Assembly (NCBI GenBank): GCA_020631735.1
Contig: CM036159.1
Span: 14,981,511-15,045,510 of the forward strand
Direction of reading: 5' to 3'
Source of the DNA: Saccharum officinarum
Lineage: Eukaryota; Streptophyta; Magnoliopsida; Poales; Poaceae
DNA: 64,000 bases
The first letter of the stretch is position 1. Every line of letters begins with the position of its first letter. This document shows positions 33,701 through 45,770 of this stretch, piece by piece. Both the position numbers and the translations under genes were made by a program. The notes below the pieces were generated by a model. The model did not search any database. It was not told the origin of the DNA and was given only the letters and a program-made list of their open reading frames with translations.

Positions 33701-36700
33701 TAGTTTCCTATATATAGCAATTTATTTAAGTCGAGTTCTCCATATAATTAAGTTCAGTCTTCTACTACATTCACATATGCTAAGTACCATCTATAGACTA
33801 GGATAGGTATATATGCCTACAAATATAAGTGCTAGAAAATATCTTAAAACGATTTGACCTTCTTGTCAATTTCATAAATTATGTCAGTCTATATCGAGGT
33901 GCTGAGGTTATCGACTCAATCTTAGCTTATTAACTAATTTTCCAATCTAGTTAGTCTATCATATGAACAATATTAATTGAAATGATTTAATTTCGAGCAA
34001 GGTACTTGGCCAAACTGGTATATCTCAAGATGTTGAGAAGTTGCTACCAAATTATGAGTTTGTTTATATACATAATTATATTTAGCTTATTATATCATGG
34101 TTTAATTTGTTGCTGTATTTTATTATTGAATAGTTTGTAAGTAAAAACTCGTTTCAGCTATAGCATATAAGAGATGCTATGTCGTCCTTAACTTGATTCA
34201 GCCTAAGTATATATTTTAGTGGTCATATTGAGTATATTGTCAGTTTCTATTTACCTCGGGGACGACACGCTATCTACGCATAAGACAATGCAGACGGCCG
34301 GTCATGCTGAGTCGATGCCAAAAACAAGCGCATCCAAATCAGCAAAAACAAAGAGCATAAAAAAAAAGGTAAAACTGCCGCGCTCAACAGTAGGCGATAG
34401 ATAGATATTCAATCCATGCATGCATGCGTACGGTACGTATCTGCAACGAGCTAGCTAGCGGATGACATAGCTCTGACTCCACACTGTGAAAAGGGTGGTG
34501 CAAGCGTACAGACCTGGTTCCTGGACAGCCCGGTCTGCCTCGCCAACAGGTGCTTATCGGCGTCGCTCGGGTACCTGCAGAGACGGCACGAGAAAACAAC
34601 CATGCACACCCATGAGAATCGTTCCCATACGACGCCACACATACTGTAGAAAAGGACCCGTGTTAAGGCTGCCGCGCGCGTACGTACGTGCTGGCACTGG
34701 CAGCACACTATCTTCTGCCTAGCTGAGCGCAGGCTGCAAGCGCATGCAGCAGCAGGAACAGCACCACTGCGTGCGACGTGCTAAGCACTATTCACCAATC
34801 ATATACCCACACGGAGGAGCAAGGCCGTGTTTAGTTCCAAAATATTTCGCGAAAAAATAATAGATTCCCTGTTACATCGAATATTTAGACACATGCATAG
34901 AGCATTAAATATAAATAAAAAAATAAAATTAATTACACAGTTTAGACGAAATGGACGAGACGAATCTTTTAAGTCTAATTAAGTCATGATTGGACACTAA
35001 TTACCAAATAACAACGAAAAGTGCTACAGTAACATTTCGTAAAATATTTCAGAAACTAAAAAAAAGCCCCAACTATAGCTAGGCCGCATGCACCACTCTC
35101 TGCAATCTGCATGCATGCAGATATTGCAGCGCCAGGAGCCAAGGGAAAACGGACTCCGAGGCCGATATATTCCCCCTCTGGTGCTTTGATCTCTCGCAGG
35201 CGGCAATGGCAGCGTGATAACGGATCAGCTGGATCAGATAGTGGCAGGGTGGAAGGAAAAGGAGGCCGGCGGGCGGCGGCTACTCCCCGCCCATGCCGGT
35301 TGTTGCAGCAGGCGGCAGCAGCTCGGCCGGGGCGCGGCAGAAAGGCCCGCCCCGCGCCGTTCATGCGTGCAGCAGAACGCGCGTAGCTTTTGCATGGGCG
35401 CGCGCGAACGGAAGAGCAGCAGCAGCCTTCTCTTTCTCTAGCGGCGGGCGGTCCGTACTCCGGAGGAGAGGCTCAGAGCAGAGGGCGCCTGCCGCTGCCG
35501 GCCGGCCTGACACTGATTGACCGCAGTAATAAAACCAGAAAAAAGGTAAATTTCTGCAATGATGGGAAAGTTAAACCCCGGGGGGCAAAAGGGAAGGAAT
35601 ATACACAGGCGCACAGTCCACGGCATGCATGGCTGCTGCGGCCGGTTTTTTTAGCGTGGATCTCGAAAAAATTACTGCTTTTGCTAAAGCGCAGCAGCGA
35701 ACCACAGCAGCGGCCAGAGGCCGCGGGGGCAGGGAAAAGCAAAGCAGAAGCTGCCCGTGATGAGTAGCAGGAGGGCGCTGATCTCGCGCCACTGCATCGA
35801 TCATCGCCAGCAGCAGCTGATGCTGATCCCATGCATGCATGTCATGCAGATGATAGATACTCCTCCTATATCGAGCGAGAAGAGAAGAGAAGAGAAGAGA
35901 AGAGAAGAGAAGGAATTGACTATTGAGAGGCAAGTGATGATGACGACGTACGGGTGCAGGAAGTGCTCGAAGAGCCAGGATCGGAGGATGTTGACGGAGC
36001 GCTCGGGGAGGCCGCGCTGGGGCCGCCAGGCCTCCTGCTCCATCATTCCCATGTGGTGGAAGGCGCGCTGCTGCCGGAGGCTCTGGTCGATGGCGCGCAG
36101 CCGCGGGGTCTCCCCCTTGGTGAGCCCCGAGCTGGTGCCGGCGTCCTTCTCCCCCAGCAGCTCGCACGTGGTCCGCAGCTGCGCCGCGATGGCGTCCTTG
36201 AGGCACCGGAAGTGCCGCGACATGGCCTTCTGCGCCAGCGCCGTGTACGGCGTCGCCGCGCCGAACCCCATCACCGAGTCGAAGAAGTTCACCACCATCT
36301 GCATCTGGTCGCAGTAGTGGTTGTACCGACGGTCCACCTGATTGATGATCGTGCATGCATGCATATGGAAGAAAATTATTAGTTGTTGCACATCATGCAT
36401 CAGATAATTTAGTATTTACGGCGATTCATCATCCCTAGTAATCGAAACGTGGGAAAATCCTACTTACTACAAACTAGCTAGTACGATCGTCGAAAGCAAT
36501 GCTAGCTGATCGATCGAACATGTACAGGAAACAAAACTGGATCGGGTGGTGCAGCATGCAGTTAAGGCATGGGCATGGCGTTGCATGTGTCGCTGGCACA
36601 ATTATGAGAAATGGGGAGAAGGAACAAAAGCAGCCGAGGCCCACCGGTATTTGGCAACAGCCGGTGCCGGGCTAGCTGCTGAGCCAGCCACCATACGCAT

Positions 36701-37816
36701 CTACCAGTGTGACCTGCCTGCATGTGCCCAAGCTCCAGCTGCAGCTAGCGGTGGTGATCACTGGCGAGCGACGCGAGCTCGCTCCCTCGCTCTCCAGTCA
36801 ATCATGTACTAGCAGCAGCTAGCAAGTCGTTGTGACTGTAGCAGCAGCTAGCTCTCGTACTTGCTCCCTGCAGTGCCAATTGTAGCAGTGCCAGCCGAGA
36901 CGACCGTAAGCTATAGCTAGCTAGCAGCTTAGGCAAAGCTTGCTGTTCATCAGCTAGCTAGCTCGAAGCTGATGCCATAGATCTTGCATCATCGATAGAT
37001 GCATGATTGCAGCAGCTTGCACCAACCACCGGCGTATGTATATGCATATATAGATTTTTATATACCTTCTAGCTAGTCGAACCAAATTAAGCTTGAGTCA
37101 TCAAAGTATTATATGCTTATACAAAATAAAAATTGGGTAGTGACGCCGCCGCGCATAAACAATAATTACCGGCTAGTAACATCAACACTCCTATGTTAAT
37201 TGAGATGTGATGACAGCAATGGGTGGGGAGAAAGGATAGCTAGAGTGATGGCGGCCGTACTTCTTTTCCCTTTGTGGGGATATGGAGAGAGAAGAAGAGA
37301 GAGGCAGCAGGCGGATTGGCGCATGCATAAAGAAATAGAGGCGATGAATGCAGCGGCAACAGCGCAGCACCAACAACCGCCCAAAAAGAAATCGAGCCAT
37401 ATGGGGGATGGGATCGATGTTACTATGATTAGGAGATTCATATCCCTCTTGGAGTTTGTGTGGCGGCGGCGGCTCCTGCTGCACCTGCCTGCGGCCTGCA
37501 TGCCATTGGCGGCCACCTGCCACGTCCGGCAAGAATGACTTGGCACTTGGCAGTAAAAAAAAAACTCTCCCTCGTACTCGTACTATCAGCTTAGCTAGCT
37601 GCTTCTGCTGGATCATCGGTTGTAGTACTGCTACATACCGGCCGGCTCTGCCCACCTACCGCCGCGGCCGCAACTACCTTTTAGAGCTAGCTAGCGCCGC
37701 CTCCGTGGAAGCGAGCGTCGTCGTCGTCGGCCGGAGCTTATTAGCTAGCTATGGCGTCAGCAAACCCATGCACCCATGCATGCAAGAGAGGAAGAAGGAA
37801 GTGGAGGGGATGCAGT

Positions 37817-37882
<66 letters not shown>

Positions 37883-39219
37883 ATGATGAGACAGTGGACG
37901 TGCCTCGTCGAGCATGGAGATGAGCTTGGCCTTCTTGCGCTGGTGCTCGAACCGGTCGGCGGGGGACAGTTGAGGGGGCTCCTTGGACGCGGACGACGGC
38001 GACTGCGCGGCGCCGGAGCTGGAGGCGCCGCCCTTATTGCTCGCGTTAGGGTTGGAAGCCGAGGCCCCACGCCCGCCCCGCGCGCCGCCCTTGATCTGCC
38101 CGCGCCCGACGCTGCAGAACTCCTCGAGGAGCTCCTGCGCCGCGCGGGTGTACTTGGAGTTGCGCAGCACGCCTGCGACGCCGGCCGGGCCGTAGCCGAC
38201 GTGCAGCTGCTGCCCCAGCGCGCCGACCTGGCCGTGCAATGCCATCGGCACCTGCTGCACCGACGGGCCCTGCTGTTGCTGACGGTTGAAGTAGAGCACG
38301 CCGTCTCGGACCCTCAGCTCCTCGGCCTGCTTCGCCATCTCCAGCTGCTGCAGCGACGGCGACAGCGAGAGGGACAGCCCCTGGCCTTCCACGACGCCGG
38401 TCGTCCCGGCGCCGCCGAACGCGGCCCGGCGGCGGCGCCAAACGCCTGGAACGCCTCGTGGTGCTGCACGTCCGACGGCGGCGGCGACGTCGGCGACGAT
38501 CTAGACTGCTGCTGCGGGTTCATGAGGAAGAGCTGCATCGCGGCGGCCGGGTCGGTGGCCAGGCCAGCCATGCTGCCTGCTTGCTGCTGCTTCGGGGACG
38601 ACGTTTCACCTAACGAGCCCATGCTGGCCCCACCGAGGACCAAGCCAGCACGACCCGCCGCGCCGGCCCCGAACCAACCGCCGTCGCCGCCGGACAAGCC
38701 GGCCACCCCTCCGGGCCCCTGCTGCTGCCGTAGCCCGAAGCGGTAGTTAGCGTTCATCTGGCTGGCCAGCAGCTCGGTGGCGGAGGGCCCCGACGGCGGC
38801 GCGGGGAAGTTGAACATCTCGGAGAGCATGTTGGAGGCCCCGGCGGCCGCCGCCGCGTGCTCGTACATGGACCCGGGCCCGCCATGCTCGTCGCCGTCGA
38901 GAGGGAGCAGGCCGTGCCCGGCGGCAGCGGCTGCGGCCGGGTCGAAGCCCTGCACCCTCAGCTTGTCGCGGCGGCTCTGCTGCGCCACGTGCTCGTGCTG
39001 CTGCTGCTGATGGTCCTGGTGGTGGTGGCTGGAGTCCGGGCGGTCGAAGCCATCGGAGGAGTAGCCGTAGACGCCGCTGCTGCCCTGGTGGAATCCCTGG
39101 GAGTGGGACATAGAAGTCGCGGTAGCCGCCCGGGCGGAGGCGGAGATCGCTGCGCTGCTCTTGGTGGGTTGGCTGGCGTACGTGGTGGTCTGCTGGTACG
39201 GTGGCGCCGCTATGCCCAT
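30231..39219 (-). CDS. BLH2/BLH4-like: BELL-class TALE homeodomain transcription factor, SAW1/SAW2 (BLH2/BLH4) type
   Basis: Exons (minus): 39219-37904, 36337-35952, 34574-34514, 30747-30231; introns of 1566, 1377 and 3766 bp. The order is N-terminal MLSEMFNFP and [10 protein letters not shown] motifs, [12 protein letters not shown] domain ([18 protein letters not shown]), BELL domain split by intron 1 ([16 protein letters not shown]), TALE homeodomain with the PYP loop and [13 protein letters not shown], and C-terminal [11 protein letters not shown]. Text and exon structure match Arabidopsis BLH2/BLH4 (SAW), which pair with KNOX proteins in the nucleus and limit KNOX expression in leaves. 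Met39219 is chosen because upstream sequence in frame contains a stop and a splice acceptor, and MGI matches the Arabidopsis start. Corrected length would be about 758 residues. Three small indels break the frame (near 38423-38432, 30531-30540, 30377-30380): either assembly errors or a dying gene. Confidence 0.93.
31077..31314. mobile_element. Decayed Stowaway-like MITE in BELL intron 3
   Basis: Inverted pieces TTTACATGTCGTATT (left) and AATACGACATGTAAA (right) with a terminal GAGGGAGTA on the right. The left terminus has lost the matching TACTCCCTC. The rest of intron 3 (30748-34513) is AT-rich and shows no gene. Confidence 0.55.
34514..34574 (-). CDS. BLH2/BLH4-like: BELL gene coding exon 3 (61 nt)
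   Basis: Short exon encoding the middle of the homeodomain, [20 protein letters not shown], including the second Pro of the TALE loop. The acceptor is CTGCAG and the donor GTCTGT. Its 61-nt size and phase restore the reading frame exactly between exons 2 and 4. Confidence 0.93.
34823..35060. mobile_element. Tourist/Harbinger-like MITE in BELL intron 2
   Basis: Starts GGCCGTGTTTAGTTCC, the common end of grass Tourist MITEs. The interior carries the familiar ATGGACGAGACGAATC block and AT-rich runs. The right end is degenerate (CAGAAACTAAA). Exact edges and target duplication are unclear. Confidence 0.65.
35877..35912. repeat. (AGAGA)n microsatellite in BELL intron 2
   Basis: About seven 5-bp units, starting 40 bases downstream of the exon 2 donor on the gene's strand. 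Confidence 0.85.
35952..36337 (-). CDS. BLH2/BLH4-like: BELL gene coding exon 2
   Basis: 386 nt from acceptor CAG (36340-36338) to donor GTACGT (from 35951). Encodes the rest of the BELL domain, AAWR-region text [18 protein letters not shown], and the homeodomain start WLFEHFLHP. Ends two bases into the Pro codon. No frame break. Confidence 0.93.
37819..37880. repeat. (GT)31 microsatellite at the start of BELL intron 1
   Basis: Uninterrupted 62-base GT run. On the gene's strand it is an (AC)n run starting 21 bases after the GC donor. The length suggests high polymorphism. The Val-Cys and His-Thr ORFs through it are artefacts. Confidence 0.97.
37904..39219 (-). CDS. BLH2/BLH4-like: BELL gene coding exon 1
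   Basis: Holds the N-terminal motifs, SKY domain (about 38170-38105) and first BELL-domain half, ending with codon GAG (Glu) before the GC donor at 37903-37902. Frame jumps once at about 38423-38432 in a GC-rich stretch: before it the frame reads HEAFQAFG, after it [18 protein letters not shown], as if one base were missing. Confidence 0.9.
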
Positions 39220-39276
39220 GCCGGCGGCGCCACTGTCATCATCGTCGGCGGGATCCCGGCCACGACCTCCTCCTTC

Positions 39277-39609
39277 CTGCACAGCTCATGAGCAGCAGCA
39301 ACCGCAGCTCATCGTAAGCACCGGCCAGGGGAACCGAATTTATATAAAATATAGAATCCAAAGAAGACGATGATGAACCGAATTGCACTCTTCCAAATTA
39401 AAGCAAACAAATGGAAAGAAAGAAAAAAAGAAAGACAAATTAATCCTCCTTTAATTTCAATTCCCCCAAACAAAATTCCAGCTAGCTTTGCATGTATCTG
39501 ATGAACAAAGAAACAACCGATCGATCGACCGGGCAAACAACGAAGGAGGCTAGTGAGAAGGACGGGGCGGTGTGTCCTCGCTCCCGGCGCCGCGCTGGCT
39601 GCTGCTTAC
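39277..39609 (-). other. Predicted 5'-UTR intron of the BELL gene
   Basis: The donor AAG/GTAAGC (exon end 39610) matches the consensus strongly. The acceptor is TGTGCAG ending at 39277, 57 bases before the start codon. An in-frame stop lies just upstream of the acceptor, so the region is not coding. BELL genes commonly have an intron in the 5' UTR. Length 333 bp. Confidence 0.6.
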
Positions 39610-39830
39610 CTTAACCTAAGAGGACGGAGCTAGCACATCGTTATCTGGGTGCGGGAGTGAAAGGCCTGCTGCCTCCGAGACCAGCGGCTGCTCCTCTCCA
39701 TCTCTGTCTCTCTCTCCTTGTCTCCCGAAATCTCTTTATCTCTCAATCCCTCTCTCCCTCCGCCTTCCTGTGCTGTGTGTGACTAACCCTATATTTTTTC
39801 CCTCCCCTCTTTGTCCGGTCTGGTCGGGGG
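39610..39830 (-). promoter_or_regulatory. Core promoter and 5'-UTR exon of the BELL gene
   Basis: On the minus strand an AAAAAATATAG TATA-like site (39799-39789) precedes a GA-rich stretch (39770-39685) typical of grass 5' UTRs, then the donor at 39610. The transcription start is estimated at 39765-39755. The TATA assignment is tentative because another TATATAAA lies at 39957-39967. Confidence 0.45.
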
Positions 39831-39839
39831 GCAGTTGTG

Positions 39840-42510
39840 CAATCGCCTTCCGATTCTGAAAGGGGACGGCGAAGAGCGCGACGACGCAAAGGGGAGGACC
39901 GGGCAAGCAGGCAGCAGCTAGCTAGTAGTAGTAGCAGCAGCGCGGGTGGCCGGTTGGTATATATAAAAAAAAACCGAGCTCCGTTTCCTCTCCTTCCGGT
40001 GCGGACTGCGGTGCTCTGCTGCTGCGGGCGGCTATTCCGCTGCTGATCCCTCCTGCTGCTGCAGATATTGGAATTGGACAGGGGCGAGCCAGCGAGCTCA
40101 ATCCCAGAGGAGAGGGAGGAAGACGTCGCTGTCCCGGGCCTCCCTAGCTGCTCTCCCTCTCTATTCCTCCTTTGGGATCCTCTTTTTCTTTTATGCCCCT
40201 TGCTTGTACCGCGTTTAATAATCGGCGGGCGTCGTTGTTGTGTTGTGGTTTAAGTTATTGTTGTTGGTGCTGGTGATGTCGTACGCTTGTTTTCATTTGT
40301 CCCCCCCCCCCCCCCACCCTCTCCTTTTCATGTCTCTTTTTTTCTCACTATACATCCTCGAATGACTTTACAGTTGATTTTTATTTTAGGAAGAAACTAG
40401 TTGGTTGTTTCATTTTTCTGCCTGCAGCTAGCTATATATGGATATTTGCTATTTAGCTAGTAGTAGAAGAATTTCTCACCATGCATGCTGCCTATTGCAC
40501 TGAGCTGCAGTTCGAGCCGAGCTCCTACGTGTACGTACACCAGCAGCCAACTAGCTCGATCGCTACTACTACTAGATACTAGTACTAGTAGAGGATGGAA
40601 TGAAAGATGATGTCGATCATGTCGAGTATTATCCAGCAGGGAGGCAGAGAGAGAAAAAATTTTTTGATGGAAAGCAAGTAAAGGGGGCAGGGGTCTCTGA
40701 TGGGAAAAGAAAGCGATGAGGAGGCGTCCCTCTCTGCATCTTTCCATCTTTTCTTTTTCATTTCGAAATTGACCAGCACTCGGGCAGCCAGCCAAGGCGC
40801 GTGAGGCCTGAGGAGGAGTAGGAAATCGACCCCGGCAAATCAAATTATCCTTTTTTTCTAAAAAAAAAGACGATGAAACTTTTCCTGTGCTCGATCGAAC
40901 CAACGCCATATGTTTACATCCCCGCCTTTATTGCGAAACCACCGAGAAAAAATAATAAAAATCTCGCTCGGCCCGGCCCGGTGGTGGGTGCGACGAATCT
41001 CCTGTACTTTAAATTTCCTCTGCTTTCTGATGGAACATTTAATTAAATGGAGAAAGGGAAGGAAAGCCAGGTTGCTGTTGCGCTGCTGATCGACCACGCG
41101 GCCGGGCGCGTGCTTGTGGTGTGTGGTGTGTGTGAGAGAGAGCGTCGTCAGCCTAAACCTGACGACGCTGCAGCTGAACGCGTGCGTGTGCTGTGCAAGC
41201 GCAGGCCTAATTAATCCGGCCCCAACCGCTAATCCAACCGGCCGGCCGGTTTCTCTCTTTTTATTTATTTTGTTTCCCTGCTGGCTGCTGATGATCCTGC
41301 TGTCCGTATGTTGACCTGCTCGGCATGCATTCAGCAAGTCCAGCCCTTTTTCTAGGCTTTCTTGCTGCAGCGTTAGCGCAGTGATGGTGGGGTATTAAGA
41401 GAGGCGGTTGAGGGAGCTCGCGGTGCGGTGCGGTGCGGCGCGTCGCGTCGCGTCTCCCCCGGGCGGCCATGCGCGCGCGCAGTTGCATGGTCGTCTTGAC
41501 TTTTTCTGTATTCTCCGCCGCGCCGGAGCGGGATCCTCGGAAGAGGGGCGGTGGTCCGGCCGTCGTTCGGCTTCATGGGTCACGGGTGAGCCCCAGCTGC
41601 AACGAGAGAGAGTAGTGACGCGGCCGGCGCCGGTGACCGATCGAACCCCAGCCGCGGCGCCACACCACCGCCACGTACCGTACAGGCCGGAATACAGGAT
41701 CGGAGTAGTAGACGCGGCCCTGAACCTGACGACCGATCAAGCGTGCTGTGCTTGATTTTTTTATTAATTCGGTCGTCTCCGTCTTTATCGTCGTCGGCGA
41801 GCCGGGGCCGTCGGACGGGGATCGGGCGGTGGGCGGAGCGGTGGTCCAGCAGCGCGATAGCGGCCACGGGCGGGGCTTGTCGGCCGCTGGGAGCGGACCG
41901 GAGCGGAGGGAGGGCGGGGGAAGCCGTCCGTCCCAGTGGGCAGTGGCGTCTCGATCAATTATTGGGCCGCTGTGATTTGGACTCGGCACCAACTCAATCC
42001 TAGTAGTCTCACACAGTGATCATGTGTTATCTCCCCGTGGGGCCCGCGCGGGGAAAAGGTGCTTGGCTTCAGGTTCCGGCTATACGTACCAGCAGCACTC
42101 GAGAGCAAGTCATTGATGAACTACTCCCTCCGAATTTGGAGTACTATCATTTCCAAGTCTTAAAAGACCCCATATATTCTGGACTACAATTCTTCTTCTT
42201 ACAACACATATATTATCAACGGCTACAAAGTTATTACTGTACTTAATGAATTTAGAAAAAATGATTATATTGATCCAAGTTCCATACAATAAGGCTAGCC
42301 CCATAGAAAAAAAATAGATTGCACGTACGACTATTGGCTGACGTGGCATGGAATTAACAGAGAGGTAAATAAAATATTATAATTCTGGAGATACAATTTG
42401 GACACATTATATAAAGTTAGAGAACCATTCACAGTCCTTAGGCCCATTGTCATAGATAGAACATATACAACAGTTTAATTGTTTAGAGACTCTTAAGAAA
42501 CAACACCGTG
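39840..42510. other. Upstream region of the BELL gene, no other gene seen
   Basis: About 2.7 kb with mixed GC content, a C15 run (40301-40315), several GATC and GGCC palindromes, and at 42120-42140 a TACTCCCTCCG piece that looks like one end of a Stowaway element. ORFs here are short, overlapping on both strands and match nothing I know. It probably holds the distal promoter. Confidence 0.45.
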
Positions 42511-42511
42511 G

Positions 42512-42700
42512 CGAACGAAATGTAGCTCAGCTGGTTAGGTTTCTTATGGTGAAACGTGCCCACCTGGGTTCAAATTCACTACTTAACGCGTGTGCTCATG
42601 TTTTCTCAAATTTATTTTAGGATTTAACAACTTTATTCTTTCAGTGGTAGATGATGTTGACGTGCCCATTGACAACATGCATGTATGTGCGTGCTCTCTA
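42512..42700 (+). mobile_element. tRNA-derived SINE (Au-SINE-like)
   Basis: Pol III A box TGTAGCTCAGCTGGTTAGGT (42521-42540) and B box GGGTTCAAATTC (42566-42577) at tRNA spacing. A tail region with GGTAGATGATGTTGACGTGCCC resembles the 3' part of Au-type SINEs. It cannot fold as a full tRNA and lacks an acceptor stem partner. The end is approximate. Confidence 0.6.
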
Positions 42701-44562
42701 ATTAGACGTCACTATAACTCATAACCATAGGATCTATTGTTATCTAAAAAGTTCATCTCATATGAAAAATGGCCTAAAATAAACCCTAGATTACATCTAA
42801 ATTACTTAAGTCGTAGTGCTCCTATACATATGATTCTAAATTGCCCCCTTCTGCCATTGTTATTATAGAAAAAAACTAATTTAAGTATTACAACGTGCAA
42901 AAAGGTACATGATATGGATGAAGAAAATAACAAGAGAGTCTATTTAATTTCCATAATAAATAAATACCAAGTTAAGCTTTTAACTAAACATATATCAAAC
43001 ACATGGGTTGCAAGCCCTCGAAAGGGGAAATATTAGCAAATAGGTATTACGTTTGAATATGAACAAATAAGAGGAGCAAAGTTAAGTAATTTTTGATTTA
43101 CCATGGGCCCCAAATTTATTCATGATCTTCTCATGCTTATGTCTGTTATAAAATTACTAGCACATGCAAGATCACGGGTTAGTGGAGACCAATTGATAGA
43201 CAAAGTTTATCAAATTTATTTATTTTTTAAATCTTAATAAATGGAGGAAGTATTTTATCTTCCAACCCTGTGTGGGGCAACATGTCAGCCGTGTTGCTGC
43301 CGAAATGTTTTGTGGTTTTATTTATGTTCCTGTGTATCCAGCTTTTGCCTAGTGGACTGATCGACCCCGACTGAACTGGAGGACTAATCTTCTTCTCCTC
43401 CTTGATTGTCACGTTAAAGGGTAATCCATCCAAACGCGCTTTTTGCTTATTCCTCCTTTTTTTCTAGAGCATTCACACGGGGACCTCCTGTTACTTTCTT
43501 TTCTTTCTTCCTTTCGTGCTTACTTTCAGGGAGGCCGATCCAGAAGCCGGTCACGCCTCTTGCAGTCCTGCTTGAACCTACGTTCAGTATATCCTTTGTT
43601 TTCTTGTTAGAAATTTAGAAAAATTCAGTACTAACTTCCAAAAAAAAAATTAGCAACATGTTTGTGACATCAGACATGTGCTTGTATGATATAGTCGCAG
43701 GCAACTTAACGAGCATCATACTAATCATGGATTTAAACATAGAAAATAGAAAGTGGGTTGCTAGAGTAGCATACCAAATAGTACCAGAGCCGCTAGTTGA
43801 CATAGCTTTTGTTTATGTAATCGTCCCGCTCGTCGCAGTGCAAAAAAAATATAGCAGTGTAGTGTTTGTGGACCGCACACACCCCTTCCTCAATGAACAA
43901 ACCAAGCTCTAAAATGATCGGATATGACAAGAAATAATAATCAGAACCAAGTTAGTTGCATAATTTTCAATATGAACAGCATTTCCATATCGTCTAAGAT
44001 GTGTGGACACGAGTAATGGCACGAGGGAATCTACGGAATAGTGCAAAGATGCAGGGAGGACCAGTTGAGATATTAGGTGCGTTTGACTTATTGATGATAT
44101 CGCTGATAGTAAGGTAGATACTGTAATTGTTTTTAGAGAGAAATTGTACAAAATAGATATATTGGTTATATTAACAAAATAAATGGACACCTTGCTCAGC
44201 GATTACTACTTCATCGATCCATGCTCTAGCACGACCTAAAATTCTATATTAATATTATAAGTTTTGTGAATAAATTTAGTAGACAACAAATAAAAATTGA
44301 TTATCTTTACTCTATATATTCATCCTAATACAATGCACATTTATATACTCTATATAATTACCATCTGGATGTGATAATTTACTAATTATTACTCTATTTG
44401 TGTTTCCAATTTTTGCATTGCACATATGTGGTTTTAATATGTATTTAGTTGAAATTCACGTGTTAAATTAAAATTCTAGTGCTTGTTGTATATTAGTTTT
44501 AAATTTTATTTTCTATTTTATTAAAAGATGGATTCTAAGCCAACACTATACTCTTAGCCTTA
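42701..44562. other. Gene-free AT-rich stretch
   Basis: AT-rich sequence with short ORFs only and no domain that I recognise. A GGAGGAAGTA piece near 43235 could be a stray MITE end. Nothing else is supported. Confidence 0.5.
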
Positions 44563-45291
44563 GGCAGTGTTTGGTTCTAAGAATGGAATGGTTCTAGGTG
44601 GGATATCCCATTTTTTCTGGTGTTTGGTTCATAGTTAACTGGAGATAGGATGATCCCACTAGGGAATACGTATTACCACAAGATATGGGCTCAACTCGCC
44701 CCACCAAATTTGGTGGACCAGGTCATCCCCGGTGGGACAAGTGTTGCATGCGTGCATGAGAAGAACGAGAAAGAAGAGGAGTGGGGGCTCGCTGGAGTCG
44801 AGGAAGAAGCGGGGGCTCACTAGAGTTGAGGAAGAAGATGATTAGGTGAGGTGGCGCTTCGGGGAGAACAACGCGTTGGCGTAGGTGTGCGGGGACGAGG
44901 CAGTGCTCTGGGGTGCGCGGGCAAGGCTTCACGGCGGCAGCCGCGGCCTAGCTCGCCAGAGAACGATCCACGAGCACAAGGAAGGAGTCGTAGCGGGCAG
45001 CAGAGCAGGCGCAGAGGGGAAGTAGGAGCCATGGGCACATTGTGCGAGGCACGGACGAGGCGCCGAGGTGATGCAGGAGGAAGAAACGGAAGGTGAGATG
45101 AGGAAAAATTGTGGCTGACTAGTGGGACCTATATGTTGTGTGATCGATCCCACTTTTGACTAACCGAACAAAAAGCGGATCAGTCAAATCCCTCCTTAAC
45201 CAAACAACAAATGGGATCATCTCGTTCCTAAAATTTGAGGCAGGTCCATCTCATCCCGTTATGTCTAGCTAGCTCTCAACCAAATACTACC
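44563..45291. mobile_element. PIF/Harbinger-type non-autonomous element (729 bp)
   Basis: Terminal inverted repeats GGCAGTGTTTGGTT and, from the right end inward, GGTAGTATTTGGTT (two mismatches), flanked by the 3-bp duplication TTA (44560-44562 and 45292-45294). The interior is GC-rich in the middle with no transposase. Confidence 0.8.
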
Positions 45292-45521
45292 TTAGTTACT
45301 GTGATGGAATAATCAATCATTTTAGCCTACACTACAACACAAGAGATGTTAAATTTCTTATTAAAGAATTATTATGTGTTATAGTACTCATTTATATAAA
45401 AATAGAGTGCTTATGATTAAAGTACTGCTATTGATATGTCATAATGTTCCAGTCAAAGTATATAAACTTATCTAAAGTAAAAACTTACAATTTGTTGCCG
45501 TAGAGTTTTAGTATAACTTAA

Positions 45522-45770
45522 TGAAAGTCCTAGTTTGGTTTTGGTAATCGAGTGGCAACTAGTAGATAGTGTTTTCAATGGAGATGATTGAATGAGGTCC
45601 ACACTTGGAGTTGAGCAAGGCTAAGGAGATGCCGAGATGGTGGAGATGGTGATCATGACCATGGTGCAAATGTTCAACAAAGGAGAAGAGAAGGAGTCGC
45701 CACTTGGTCCTTTTCAGTCTTAAGCGTAAACCTTCATTAGTGTGGTGATTTATTGTTGGATTGTTAAACT
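45522..45770 (+). repeat. Sirevirus LTR fragment (5' end only)
   Basis: Starts TGAAAGTCCTAGTTTGG followed by TTTTGGTAATCGAGTGG, the same opening text as the LTR of SireA read on its strand. The similarity fades by about 45770, where a hAT-like terminus (GTCCGCCACTGTG, ending near 45821) appears. It is an old truncated LTR, not part of SireC. Confidence 0.55.

Noticed and set aside
35571..36356. 261-residue minus-strand ORF over BELL exon 2
   Set aside because: It is a wrong-frame reading of exon 2 plus intron; the true frame carries the BELL and homeodomain text.
37751..38746. A 331-residue plus-strand ORF with a Val-Cys run
   Set aside because: It crosses the (GT)31 repeat and is antisense to BELL exon 1; there are no domains.
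41408..42003. GC-rich ORFs upstream of the BELL gene
   Set aside because: Overlapping on both strands, no domain, no consistent splice sites.
42521..42580. Possible tRNA gene
   Set aside because: A and B boxes are present but no cloverleaf or acceptor stem forms, and a SINE-like tail follows.
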